DNA from: Alphaproteobacteria bacterium WMHbin7
Lineage (GTDB): Bacteria; Pseudomonadota; Alphaproteobacteria; Rhodospirillales; WMHbin7
Assembly: GCA_002753155.1 (NCBI GenBank)
Contig: PDZW01000003.1
Coordinates: 1-64,000, forward strand
Length of the DNA stretch: 64,000 bases
Direction: 5' to 3'
The translations under genes were made by a program, and so were the position numbers. This document shows, in pieces, positions 8,716 to 16,957 of this stretch (within the stretch, counting starts at the first letter, position 1; each line of letters opens with the position of its first letter). The notes under the pieces are model-generated. The model ran no database searches and was not told the origin of the DNA. It saw only the letters and a program-made list of their open reading frames with translations.

Positions 8716-11232
8716 ATGGCCCTTCTTCCCTGGCACGATTCCTTCAGCGTCGGCGTTCGCGCCCTTGATGATGATCATCGACACTGGGTCGACATCCTGA
8801 ACCAGTTGCACGAGGCCCGCCAGAAAGGCAAGGACAAGGAGTACATCGACAAAAGCATCGATGAGCTTTTGAGCCACATTCGCCAGCATTTCCAGCGCGA
8901 AGAGGGGATCATGAGCCAGGCTGGCTATCCCGGCTTTGGCCACCACAAGGAAATGCACGAACATTCCCTTGCCGAGATTACGTCCCTGGCAGAACGCCAC
9001 AAGAATTTCGGGGACAAGGTCGATCCCAAACACATTCTCGAATTCGTCAAGAACTTCTTCGTCAATCACGTCTCGACCGAAGATTTGCGCATGCGCGAAT
9101 TCTTCCGCGAGAAGGGCATCGCCGATGTGCCATTGCATGACAAGCAGAAGGGGCATTTGCGCCTGGGCGCACTCGACAAATTTTATGGCCTGTTCGATGC
9201 CGTAACCGTCAGAACGCGCATCATGCTGCTGGTCCTGTTGCCGCTGCTGGCCCTGACGGCCTATGCCGGCGTGGCCATCAATGGCCGCCTTGGCATCGCC
9301 AACGAGATGGAGAAGCTGGAGGATCTGGCCGGTTTCTCGGGCGATGCCAGTGCGCTTATTCACGAATTGCAAAAGGAACGCGGATCTTCCTCCCTGTTCC
9401 TGGGCAGCAAGGGCACCAAGTTCAAAGAGGAAGTGGGGGCCATCCGCAAGGAGGGCGACAAGCGCTTTGTTCCATTCAAGGCGGGGATGGAAAAGATTAT
9501 GGCCTCCATGCCCGAATACAAGGAGCAGGGTGCTGCCGTTCTGAACGGTTTGGGCGGTCTGTCGGCCATTCGCACCAAGGTCGATGCGCTTGAGATTCCC
9601 ATCCCGGAAACCCAGGCCTTCTATACGAAATCCATTGGCCAGATCGTCGACATGATCGACGCCATGGCGCTGGCGACAACGGACAGTTCCGTCACCCGTC
9701 AGGTGGCTGCCTATTCCAACTGGATCAAGCTGAAGGAACGCGCGGGCCAGGAACGCGCCATGGTCTCGGCGGGCTTTGCTGCGGCCAAGTTCTCAACCGA
9801 ACTTTTCCAGCGCTTCCAGTCCAATGTGGGACAGCAGGTGGCCTTCGAGAATGCCTTCCAGGCCTTTGCCACGCCAGAGATGAAGGCGGCGGTAAAATCA
9901 ACCGTCAGCGGCCCGGCGGTGGATGAGGTGTTGCGCCTGCGCAAGATCGCGGCCTCCAGCCTGGAAACCGGCAGCACCGAGGGGGTCGAGGCGCCCGCTT
10001 GGTTCGCGGCATCGACCGCGCGCATCGATCTCATGAAGAAAATCGAGGACCAGATCGGCGTGGAATTGAAGGATCAGGCCGCGAGGATTCATGCCAAGGC
10101 CATCGGCGACCTGACTTTCCTGGGCGTTGGATCGCTGGCCCTTCTATCGGTCATTGCCTTTCTGGGCTTTGCCATCGTCATGAGCATTTCGCCGCCATTG
10201 GTGCGCATGACCCAGACCATGCGCATGCTGGCGGATGGCGATTACGGGGTCGATGTCTTCGGCCAGCAACGCAAGGACGAGATCGGCGACATGGCGCGCA
10301 GCTTGCAATTCTTCAAGGAGACGCTGATCAAGGCCTCGGTCACCTCGTCCGAAGACTGGTTCGAGAACACGGCGCAGATCGAGAAACTGGCCCGCAAGCA
10401 GCGGCTGATCGAGGATTTCGAGAAGAAGGTCTCTCAGTTCCTGGAACAGATGGCGGGAGGTGCCGATGGTTTGGCCAGAACCGCCGTGCAGATGAGTGGA
10501 AATGCCAGCAACACCGCCCAGGAAAGTGAAGTGGTGAGTGCCGCCTCGCAGCAGGCCAGCGAGCGCGTTGAGGCTGCTGCTGCTGCGGCGGAGGAATTGC
10601 GCGCCTCGATTTCCGAGATCGGGCGCCAGGTCGATGGCGCTGCCCGTGCAACGCGCGATGCCGCCCAACAGGCCCAGGCCACGGACGCCAAGGTGGAGTC
10701 GCTTCTCAGCGCGGCCCAACGGATCGGCGAGGTGGTGCATCTGATCAATGACATCGCCTCGCAGACCAATCTGCTGGCGCTGAATGCCACCATCGAGGCT
10801 GCCAGGGCGGGCGAGGCAGGCAAGGGGTTCGCCGTGGTCGCCAACGAGGTTAAATCCCTGGCCAACCAAACGGCCAAGGCTACTGACGAGATTGCCGGAC
10901 AGATCAAGGCCATGCAATTGGCAACCGACGAAACGGTGGCGGCCTTGCGCGAGATTTCCAACCGCATCTCCGAAATCGATCAGGTCTCGGCATCGGTTGC
11001 TGCGGCCATCGAGGAGCAGAGCAGTGCTACCGAGGAGATCAGCCGCAACGTCCACGACACGGCCAGAGCAGCCGCCGATGTCTCATCGTCGATTGAACGC
11101 GTCAGCGCCGCTGCCGCCGAAACCGGCAAGGCCTCGCAGAGCGTTCAGGCCGAAGCCGAGCAGATGAGCCACCAGGCTGGCAACATCCGCACCGAGGTCA
11201 AAGCCTTCCTGGCCGAGGTGAAGGCGGCGTAA
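8716..11232 (+). CDS. chemoreceptor with N-terminal haemerythrin and NIT sensor domains
   Basis: An 838-residue methyl-accepting chemotaxis protein of unusual build. Residues 1-140 are a haemerythrin domain ([26 protein letters not shown]), an oxygen-binding di-iron fold on the cytoplasmic side. TM1 is about 169-190. The periplasmic part about 205-455 looks like a NIT nitrate/nitrite-sensing domain ([16 protein letters not shown]). TM2 (about 468-492), a HAMP domain and the signalling hairpin ([17 protein letters not shown]) follow. The ATG at 8716 has AGGAG eight bases upstream; an earlier in-frame GTG lies inside that site and is rejected. It could combine internal O2 with an external anion signal to steer motility. 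Confidence 0.9.
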   Translation: MALLPWHDSFSVGVRALDDDHRHWVDILNQLHEARQKGKDKEYIDKSIDELLSHIRQHFQREEGIMSQAGYPGFGHHKEMHEHSLAEITSLAERHKNFGDKVDPKHILEFVKNFFVNHVSTEDLRMREFFREKGIADVPLHDKQKGHLRLGALDKFYGLFDAVTVRTRIMLLVLLPLLALTAYAGVAINGRLGIANEMEKLEDLAGFSGDASALIHELQKERGSSSLFLGSKGTKFKEEVGAIRKEGDKRFVPFKAGMEKIMASMPEYKEQGAAVLNGLGGLSAIRTKVDALEIPIPETQAFYTKSIGQIVDMIDAMALATTDSSVTRQVAAYSNWIKLKERAGQERAMVSAGFAAAKFSTELFQRFQSNVGQQVAFENAFQAFATPEMKAAVKSTVSGPAVDEVLRLRKIAASSLETGSTEGVEAPAWFAASTARIDLMKKIEDQIGVELKDQAARIHAKAIGDLTFLGVGSLALLSVIAFLGFAIVMSISPPLVRMTQTMRMLADGDYGVDVFGQQRKDEIGDMARSLQFFKETLIKASVTSSEDWFENTAQIEKLARKQRLIEDFEKKVSQFLEQMAGGADGLARTAVQMSGNASNTAQESEVVSAASQQASERVEAAAAAAEELRASISEIGRQVDGAARATRDAAQQAQATDAKVESLLSAAQRIGEVVHLINDIASQTNLLALNATIEAARAGEAGKGFAVVANEVKSLANQTAKATDEIAGQIKAMQLATDETVAALREISNRISEIDQVSASVAAAIEEQSSATEEISRNVHDTARAAADVSSSIERVSAAAAETGKASQSVQAEAEQMSHQAGNIRTEVKAFLAEVKAA

Positions 11233-11345
11233 TTTCAATTTGCATTCATCGTTTCCAATGAATGCAAGCCTCAATCGCCGGGCGGGCGCTGTGCGCCCTT
11301 GGCTCCCGCTCGCCAGGAGGCTCGCGCGCGGGCCTTGCCCGCGAG
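11233..11345 (+). repeat. dispersed 3'-UTR repeat, copy 1
   Basis: Immediately after the chemoreceptor stop lies a perfect 10-bp hairpin (11240-11249 with 11258-11267), then about 80 bp of GC-rich sequence ending in a 7-bp hairpin (11327-11333 with 11337-11343). The block recurs, inverted in the window, at 36323-36442 downstream of acs, with about 90% identity. In both places the conserved stem (TGCATT...) begins exactly 8 nt after the stop codon. Stem bases change in pairs between copies. Terminator or mRNA-stability element are both possible. Confidence 0.75.
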
Positions 11346-11382
11346 AGGAATGAGCCTTTCTTTAGCCACAAGTCGTTTCAGT

Positions 11383-12375
11383 TTACATCCATTCCCTTAA
11401 GAGGGCCGTCAGGGGAATGTCGGCGGGCGGCATGGGATGGTCGTTCAGCCGGTCCTTGCCCACCCAGGCCAGGGTCTGGCCCTCGTGCGCCTGGGGCGTT
11501 CCCTGCCATTGGCGCAGCACGAAGAGCGGCATCAGAAGGTGAAAGCTGTCGTAATCATGCGAGGCGAAGGCCAGCGGCGCCAGGCAGCTTTGCGTGGCGT
11601 CGATGCCCAACTCCTCCTTGAGTTCGCGCAAGATTGCGGCTTCCGGTTTCTCCAGGGCATGCATCTTGCCGCCAGGAAATTCCCAAAGCCCCGCCATGGC
11701 TTTTCCTTCCGGCCGTTTGGCCAGAAGAACGCGCCCGTCGGCATCGATCAACGCCGCCGCGGTTACCAGCAGCAAGGGTTGATCCCCCCTTTGCTCGTCC
11801 CAGGCCTTTCGATCAAGCTGGAACTGCGTGATGGGTACGTCCTTGCATCGGCCGGAAAGCCCGCAGGAAGGAGTGTCGGAACCTGAGAAGCCAAGCTTCT
11901 CCAGCAGACGGCAGGAGGCGGTATTGGCCGTCATGACCTGCGCGGTGACGACGGACAGTCCCAGGGCCTGAAAGGCCAGCCGGGTCATGCGCCGTATGGA
12001 TTGGGTGGCGTAGCCTCGTTTCCAGAAATCGCGGCCTATCCAGTAGCTGATACGGCCCTGTCCGTCTTCGATGGACAGGCTGATCGCCCCCACCAAAGCC
12101 CCATCGGCGATGCGTTCGATGATCAGGGAGATTTCCCGTCCCGAGGCATTGGCCTGAAGGGCCTTGGCAAGGAAGATTTCCGCGTCCTTGGTTTGATAGG
12201 GATGGGGCAGGTCCGCCGTCCAGCGCGCGATCTCGGCATCGTTGGCGGTCTCTGTCAGGGCCTGCACATCCAGGGCTTTGGGCGGGCGCAGTTTCAGTTC
12301 CGCCGTCGTCAGCGCTTCGCCCCGCCAGCCCGGATGGACCGACAGACAGCCGCTGTCATTCTTCACGGCACACAT
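11383..12375 (-). CDS. GNAT acetyltransferase fused to MutT-type Nudix hydrolase
   Basis: About 330 residues with two domains. The first (about 25-185) is a RimJ/RimL-like GNAT fold (LKLRPPKALDV at the start, GYATQSIRRMTRLAF and NTASCRLLEKLGF at the acetyl-CoA site). The second (about 200-325) is a Nudix hydrolase with the full box from GGKMHALE through RELKEELGI, like MutT, which removes 8-oxo-dGTP. This fusion next to argJ occurs in other alphaproteobacteria. The start is unsure: ATG at 12373-12375 is the last one outside the upstream tandem repeat, but GTG or TTG codons just downstream would also precede the GNAT core. The frame stays open through the tandem repeat up to 12612. Confidence 0.82.
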   Translation of the reverse strand: MCAVKNDSGCLSVHPGWRGEALTTAELKLRPPKALDVQALTETANDAEIARWTADLPHPYQTKDAEIFLAKALQANASGREISLIIERIADGALVGAISLSIEDGQGRISYWIGRDFWKRGYATQSIRRMTRLAFQALGLSVVTAQVMTANTASCRLLEKLGFSGSDTPSCGLSGRCKDVPITQFQLDRKAWDEQRGDQPLLLVTAAALIDADGRVLLAKRPEGKAMAGLWEFPGGKMHALEKPEAAILRELKEELGIDATQSCLAPLAFASHDYDSFHLLMPLFVLRQWQGTPQAHEGQTLAWVGKDRLNDHPMPPADIPLTALLREWM

Positions 12376-12384
12376 CCTTTGGCG

Positions 12385-12594
12385 TTTGAGGGTCGGAAAT
12401 AGGGAGCGTAGCGACTGGCGCATTGAGCGCCCGCGCGAATTTTCGCGCGAAAGCCAAGCGAACACAGTGAGCGCCCGGCGTTTGAGGGTCGGAAATAGGG
12501 AGCGCAGCGACTGGCGCATTGAGCGCCCGCGCGAATTTTCGCGCGAAAGCCAAGCGAACACAGTGAGCGCCCGGCGTTTGAGGGTCGGAAATAT
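12385..12594. repeat. 96-bp tandem repeat, two full units and a stub
   Basis: Units 12385-12480 and 12481-12576 differ at one base; a third begins at 12577 and stops after about 18 bases. The unit is exactly 32 codons, so the leftward frame stays open across it. Each unit holds a palindrome CGCGCGAA-TT-TTCGCGCG. Parts of the unit (AGCCAAG, ACACAG, GCGCCCGGCG, TTGAGG) also occur in the same order in the 3'-UTR repeat near 36365-36407, so the two are probably related. Sits between argJ and the GNAT-Nudix gene. Confidence 0.85.
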
Positions 12595-12649
12595 GGCTCC
12601 TCGACGTTTCATGTGTATCTGCCAAACTCACAGAGGTCAGCAAATACAT

Positions 12650-12743
12650 CGTCATGCCCGGCCTTGTGCCGGGCATCCACGCCTTGCCGCCTGATCTCTA
12701 TGAAAGAAGATCGTGGATGGCCGGGTCAAGCCCGGCCATGACG
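12650..12743. repeat. inverted pair of alphaproteobacterial palindromic repeats
   Basis: Two 32-bp modules in opposite orientation, 12650-12681 and 12712-12743. Each forms its own hairpin (ATGCCCGG/CCGGGCAT and ATGGCCGGG/CCCGGCCAT), with paired base changes between them. They match the widespread 'GTCATGCCCGG...' intergenic palindromes of Alphaproteobacteria. Lies between argJ and the tandem repeat. Confidence 0.8.
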
Positions 12744-12793
12744 GATTGAAATATGGGACAAATCCCACTTCCAATGTCGTAGAGCCGGAAATA

Positions 12794-14026
12794 TTAAGTT
12801 CTATAAGACCCATTGATATCGATATAGCCGTGGGTGAGATCGCAGGTCCAGACTGTGAAGCGGCCCTTGCCGACGCCGACATCGATCTCGAATTTGACGT
12901 TCTGGCCCTTCATGTGATTGGCCACCGGCGTTTCGTCATAGCCGGGAACGGCAGCACCGTTGCAGGCGACGTCGAAGCCGCCGATGCGAATGGTCAAACG
13001 GTCGCGGTCGGCCTTTTCGCCTGCCTTGCCGACGGCCATCACGACGCGGCCCCAATTGGCATCCTCGCCAGCGATGGCGGTTTTCATCAAGGGCGAATTG
13101 GCCACCGAAAGCCCGATGCGCTTGGCGGCTTTGGCCGAGGCGGCGCCGGAAACCGTGATCTCGACGAATTTGGTGGCTCCCTCGCCATCCCTGACCACCA
13201 GATGGGCCAGTTCCAGCAGCACGGCATCGAGGCCGGCGCGGAAATCCTTAAGCTTGGGATCGTTGGTGTGCGTAATGCGCGGATGCTGCGCCTGTCCGGT
13301 TGCGAACAGGATCAGCGTGTCGCTGGTCGAGGTGTCGCTATCCACCGTGATGGCGTTGAAGCTTTTATCGGCCCCTCGGGTGAGCAGGCTTTGCAAGATG
13401 GGGGCGGGCAGTTTCGCATCGGTAAAGACATAGGCCAGCATGGTCGCCATGTCGGGTGCGATCATGCCCGATCCCTTGGCGATGCCGTTGATGGTGACGG
13501 TGGCGTCGCCGATGCGCACACGGCGCGAAGCCAGCTTGGGATAGGTGTCGGTGGTCATGATGGCCTTGGCGGCATCCAGCCAGGCATCGGCCTTCAGGTT
13601 CAACGCGGCCTTGGGCAGGGCCGCAGTGATTTTCTCATAGGGCAAGGGAACGCCGATGGTGCCGGTCGATGAGACGAACACCTCGGTTTCCTTGCAGCCG
13701 ATCAGGCCAGCCGCTGCCTTCACGGTTGCGCCAACGGCTTCATCGCCTTGGCGTCCCGTAAAGGCGTTGGCATTGCCGGAATTGACCACCAGGGCCTGCG
13801 CCTTGCCCTTAGCACCCGCCTTGCGGCACCAGTCTACCGGGGCCGACGAGGCCAGCGAGCGGGTATAGACCCCCGCCATGCTGGTGCCGGGCGCTAGTTC
13901 GGCCAGCAGCAGATCGGTTCGTCCCTTGTAGCGCAATCCCGAGGCAAAGGTTGCCAGTCGCACCCCCGCCAGCGGCGGCAGGTGCGGAAAACTGTCGGGT
14001 GCCAGGGGCGAGATCGGCGGAGCCAC
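12794..14026 (-). CDS. argJ: bifunctional glutamate N-acetyltransferase / amino-acid N-acetyltransferase ArgJ
   Basis: A 410-residue ArgJ, which moves the acetyl group from N-acetylornithine to glutamate in the cyclic arginine pathway and may also acetylate glutamate from acetyl-CoA. The self-cleavage site is intact: KGSGMIAPDMATMLAY, cut before the threonine of ATML to give alpha and beta chains. The C-terminus THGYIDINGSYRT is typical. It lies 5 bp after the parvulin gene and probably shares its transcript. Confidence 0.94.
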   Translation of the reverse strand: MAPPISPLAPDSFPHLPPLAGVRLATFASGLRYKGRTDLLLAELAPGTSMAGVYTRSLASSAPVDWCRKAGAKGKAQALVVNSGNANAFTGRQGDEAVGATVKAAAGLIGCKETEVFVSSTGTIGVPLPYEKITAALPKAALNLKADAWLDAAKAIMTTDTYPKLASRRVRIGDATVTINGIAKGSGMIAPDMATMLAYVFTDAKLPAPILQSLLTRGADKSFNAITVDSDTSTSDTLILFATGQAQHPRITHTNDPKLKDFRAGLDAVLLELAHLVVRDGEGATKFVEITVSGAASAKAAKRIGLSVANSPLMKTAIAGEDANWGRVVMAVGKAGEKADRDRLTIRIGGFDVACNGAAVPGYDETPVANHMKGQNVKFEIDVGVGKGRFTVWTCDLTHGYIDINGSYRT

Positions 14027-14031
14027 GGGAC

Positions 14032-14871
14032 TTACTTTCCGTGGGACGCAGGGGGCGGGGGCGCCATCGGCTTGCCTTCCAGATCGAATCTGGAAATCTT
14101 GGCGCCAGAGGTCAGATTCTGAATGATCTTGCTCAAGGATTCCTGGGCCAGTTGCGCCTTCAGATCCTCCTTGATCTCAGCCAGTTCCGGCGCTTTGCCA
14201 ATGCGCTTGTCCTCGGACTTGATGACATGCCAGCCGAACTGAGTCTTGACCGGTGGCGACACCTGTCCGGGCTTCAGTTTGAAGGCAGCCTCCGAGAATT
14301 CGGGCACCATTTCCTCCTTGCGGAAATAGCCGAGATCGCCGCCATTCTCGCCGTTGTTGTCCTTCGACAGTTCCTTGGCCAGATCCTCGAACTTGCGGCC
14401 TTTCTTTAGGTCGGCCGCGACCTTCTTGGCGGCATCTTCGCTTTCCAGCAGGATGTGGCGGGCGCGCACTTCCTCTCCGGGCGGGTTGGCTTTCTTGAAT
14501 TGTTCGTAGCGATCCTTGACCATCTGATCGGTTACGGATTTGGTGGCGCTGCGCAGAGCATAGGTCCTGGCGATCAGTCGGGTCTCGGCTTCCTTCATGG
14601 CCGCGATGACTTCGGAATCCTTGGCCAGACCATCCTTGCGTCCCGCCTCGGCCAGCAGAACTTCATTGATCAGATTGTCGAGCAGCATCGGATAGACGAT
14701 CTTCAAGGGGGCCTGGGCCAGTTGCGGTGTTCCGTTTCGGGTCCGCTCGACATCCGAAAGCTTGATTTCCACGCCATTGACGGTGGCCGCTACAGGATCG
14801 GCGGCCAGAGCCGGTGAGATGAGGCCGAGGCCAAAGAGGGCGGCGGCAAGGCCAACGGGAATTCGGGACAT
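14032..14871 (-). CDS. periplasmic parvulin-type peptidyl-prolyl isomerase
   Basis: A 279-residue PpiC/SurA-like foldase. The signal peptide (MSRIPVGLAAALFGLGLISP then ALAA) is followed by a SurA_N-like helical part and a rotamase domain at about 150-245 (ARHILLESEDAAKK, GGDLGYFRKEEMVPEF, QFGWHVIKSEDKR). It should help fold secreted and outer-membrane proteins. The ATG at 14869-14871 has AAGG about ten bases upstream; the frame runs further 5' but without signal-peptide character. Conserved next to argJ and secA in relatives. Confidence 0.88.
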   Translation of the reverse strand: MSRIPVGLAAALFGLGLISPALAADPVAATVNGVEIKLSDVERTRNGTPQLAQAPLKIVYPMLLDNLINEVLLAEAGRKDGLAKDSEVIAAMKEAETRLIARTYALRSATKSVTDQMVKDRYEQFKKANPPGEEVRARHILLESEDAAKKVAADLKKGRKFEDLAKELSKDNNGENGGDLGYFRKEEMVPEFSEAAFKLKPGQVSPPVKTQFGWHVIKSEDKRIGKAPELAEIKEDLKAQLAQESLSKIIQNLTSGAKISRFDLEGKPMAPPPPASHGK

Positions 14872-15038
14872 GGAGGTATCCTTGAGGTGGGAATGGGTTT
14901 TTGCTTGTGGCATATCGCGCGTCCCGGGGCAAGTGCGGGGACACAAATCACCCACCTGCGCGCCCCTTTGCCAGGGGAGCGGAACGGATTTTCCGCTGGA
15001 CTGTGTCCCCCCGGGGGGTGGCCCCGGGGGTGACAAAT
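14872..15038 (-). other. spacer with GC-rich hairpin between bacteriohaemerythrin and parvulin genes
   Basis: This 167-bp gap has no gene. It holds runs such as CCCCCCGGGGGG (near 15007-15018), which is fully self-complementary, followed by another CCCC/GGGG pair; on the minus strand this lies just after the bacteriohaemerythrin stop and could end or slow transcription. There is no T-run to confirm a terminator. Confidence 0.35.
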
Positions 15039-15449
15039 CTACTTGATACCCTTTGAATTCAGGTGAGGGGCGTATTTCTTGTCGGTGCCTTGGATGTGCT
15101 TGACCAGCCAATTCTTGAGGAAATTCATGACTTCCAGGGAAAGAACGCTGGTGGCGCCGGACTTGTACTTGGCTTGCACGTCAAGCACCTGCTTGACCAG
15201 ATCGGCATGTTCCTTCTTGTGGGCCTCGGCGTCCGGGTAGCCCGTTTGGGCGAAATAAGTCTCTTCCTGCTTGAAATGTTCGGCCGTGTAGGAGATCAGG
15301 CCGTCCAGGATCTTGCCCAGAGCATCCTGCCCATGCCCCTTTTGAACGGCGTCGTAGAGATCGTTGACCATTCCGACCAGTTTCTTGTGCTGGGCGTCAA
15401 TGAGGCTGATCCCCACGCTCAGTTTGTCGCTCCACTCCATCAAAGGCAT
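15039..15449 (-). CDS. bacteriohaemerythrin
   Basis: A 136-residue single-domain haemerythrin, an O2-binding di-iron protein. Ligand motifs are all visible: DAQHKKL, EHFKQEE, HKKEH and HIQGTDKKY. The ATG at 15447-15449 has GGAGGAAGTA directly upstream, so this start is preferred to the ATG 12 bases earlier. It follows the soluble chemoreceptor gene, with a hairpin between. It may deliver or buffer oxygen in a microaerobic cell; the nearby haemerythrin-chemoreceptor supports an oxygen theme. Confidence 0.93.
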   Translation of the reverse strand: MPLMEWSDKLSVGISLIDAQHKKLVGMVNDLYDAVQKGHGQDALGKILDGLISYTAEHFKQEETYFAQTGYPDAEAHKKEHADLVKQVLDVQAKYKSGATSVLSLEVMNFLKNWLVKHIQGTDKKYAPHLNSKGIK

Positions 15450-15465
15450 TACTTCCTCCATTGTT

Positions 15466-15495
15466 AAGGCCGCTTTATCGCCTTCAAGCGGCCTT
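15466..15495 (-). terminator. hairpin after the soluble chemoreceptor gene
   Basis: A perfect 10-bp stem (15466-15475 with 15486-15495, 10-nt loop) begins 3 bp after the chemoreceptor stop and ends just before the bacteriohaemerythrin Shine-Dalgarno. There is no strong T-run, so it may be a weak terminator or a processing site. Confidence 0.5.
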
Positions 15496-15497
15496 TG

Positions 15498-16679
15498 TTA
15501 GTCCACGCCCCCCTGTTCTGCGGGGTGCAGACCCTGAAGCAGCGAGCCCGCTTTGTCTGCGGTCGTGCTGGCGAAATCGACAATACGATCCAAAGTCCCG
15601 GCTATTTCCTCGACGCTGTCGGCGGCCTCGTTGCTGCAGGATTTGATCGTTTCAAACAACTGTGCCTGGGTTTCCACGGAACCGGCAATTCCATCCACCA
15701 GTTGGTGGATGGTCGTGAAATTCTCGTTGACCATGGTCACGGAGCGGACGACTTCGTTGGTCGCCTCCTTGATGGTGGCCAATTGCAGATTGATTTCCTC
15801 GGTTGCCTTTGCCGTCTGGCTGGCCAGTTCCTTCACTTCCTTGGCGACCACGGCAAAGCCGCGTCCGGCTTCTCCGGCCCTGGCGGCTTCGATGGTGGCG
15901 TTCAGGGCTAGCAAGTTGGTGTGATGGGCGATTTCCTTGATCAGTTTGGCAACCGAAGCAATCTGGGAAACGGTCGTGGCAAGCTGGGTGATTCGGTCGT
16001 TGGTGCGGCCCGATTCGGCAATGGCCTCATTGGCGCGCTCGCGCGATTGAACGACGCGGTTATTGATGTCATCCATGCCCCTGGCCACTTCGCCCATCAT
16101 GCCGGTGACCATGCGGACATTCATAACGACCATCGAGGCATTGCCCGACGCGTTGCCTGCTTCATCGCTTGTGTGTTTGGCGCCATCGACGATGGAAGTA
16201 ACCGTCTCGGAAATCTGAGCACAGCGGGAATCCGCGTCATTGGCCTGTGGGGCGGGCAGGGCGTCGATCAGAAGTTCCAGGCAGCGGGCGGCAAGCAGGT
16301 TGATCGCGTTGCCCGATTCGATGGCCTCGACTGCGGTTTGAAGATTGGCGGCGACTTGTTCGAAGAGCTTGAAACTTATCTGGGCATTGGCCAGCGCCAT
16401 GCGCTTCAGCCCAACTCCCGCCGTCTGGGCCGCCTGGACCAAGGAGCCGATCGGCGTCTCCAGGGGGGATTCGGACAGAAGGGCTTTCCATAGCTCGGCC
16501 AGGCAGGCCGCCGTAGCCTGATGCGGCGGGGAATCACCGGAAGGGTCCAAAACACACACGGCATGTGTGTATAAGGCCGTCTCCGGAAAGGCCAAAAAAG
16601 GCGCCAGCCCGCTCATCTGAGCCGAGGGGGGGATTGACGAAATCTCTTGTTGAAGCCCTGCATAAGCCAAGGCCTTCAC
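15498..16679 (-). CDS. soluble methyl-accepting chemotaxis protein
   Basis: A 393-residue chemoreceptor without any transmembrane segment. Residues about 1-150 form an unassigned sensor part, and the rest is the coiled-coil signalling domain with the conserved tip [20 protein letters not shown]. It should act with cytoplasmic CheA/CheW arrays and sense an internal cue. The bacteriohaemerythrin gene directly downstream makes oxygen or redox a reasonable guess, but nothing in the N-terminus shows a cofactor site. Confidence 0.85.
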   Translation of the reverse strand: MKALAYAGLQQEISSIPPSAQMSGLAPFLAFPETALYTHAVCVLDPSGDSPPHQATAACLAELWKALLSESPLETPIGSLVQAAQTAGVGLKRMALANAQISFKLFEQVAANLQTAVEAIESGNAINLLAARCLELLIDALPAPQANDADSRCAQISETVTSIVDGAKHTSDEAGNASGNASMVVMNVRMVTGMMGEVARGMDDINNRVVQSRERANEAIAESGRTNDRITQLATTVSQIASVAKLIKEIAHHTNLLALNATIEAARAGEAGRGFAVVAKEVKELASQTAKATEEINLQLATIKEATNEVVRSVTMVNENFTTIHQLVDGIAGSVETQAQLFETIKSCSNEAADSVEEIAGTLDRIVDFASTTADKAGSLLQGLHPAEQGGVD

Positions 16680-16957
16680 TCCTTTTCCCAGATTATTCCT
16701 CGCGTTATCGCTTTTCTTTTTGTTGTCTTATCGTCTATAGCACTCTTTTAGTCTAATTGGAACGACCTAGCAATATTCGCCTGTCATTATCAGAATAAAA
16801 ACATAATATTGCTGTGCAAAATAACTTCAAATAACTCTAGTCTGTCTCCGTGCGCTTGCGCCAGGATCGCCTGATTGGTGAGGGCTCCAACATTGACAGG
16901 CAGGGGCTGGGGGACTATCTCTTGCGGGCCTTTTCTTGCCTTGTTCGAGGATTTTCC
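16680..16957 (+). promoter_or_regulatory. secA upstream region with AT-rich promoter area and stem
   Basis: A 278-bp divergent gap, strikingly AT-rich at 16690-16845 compared with its surroundings. It has a 9-bp inverted repeat (16769-16777 with 16805-16813, 27-nt loop). Promoters for secA and for the divergent chemoreceptor must lie here. The frame upstream of the secA ATG is open but unlike SecA, so I read it as leader. Confidence 0.45.

Noticed and set aside
10144-11055. Antisense frame under the chemoreceptor
   Set aside because: Antisense to the conserved signalling domain; no start signal and no family.
16850-16957. SecA starting 36 codons earlier
   Set aside because: The extension is unlike SecA N-termini, and the ATG at 16958 has a good ribosome site.
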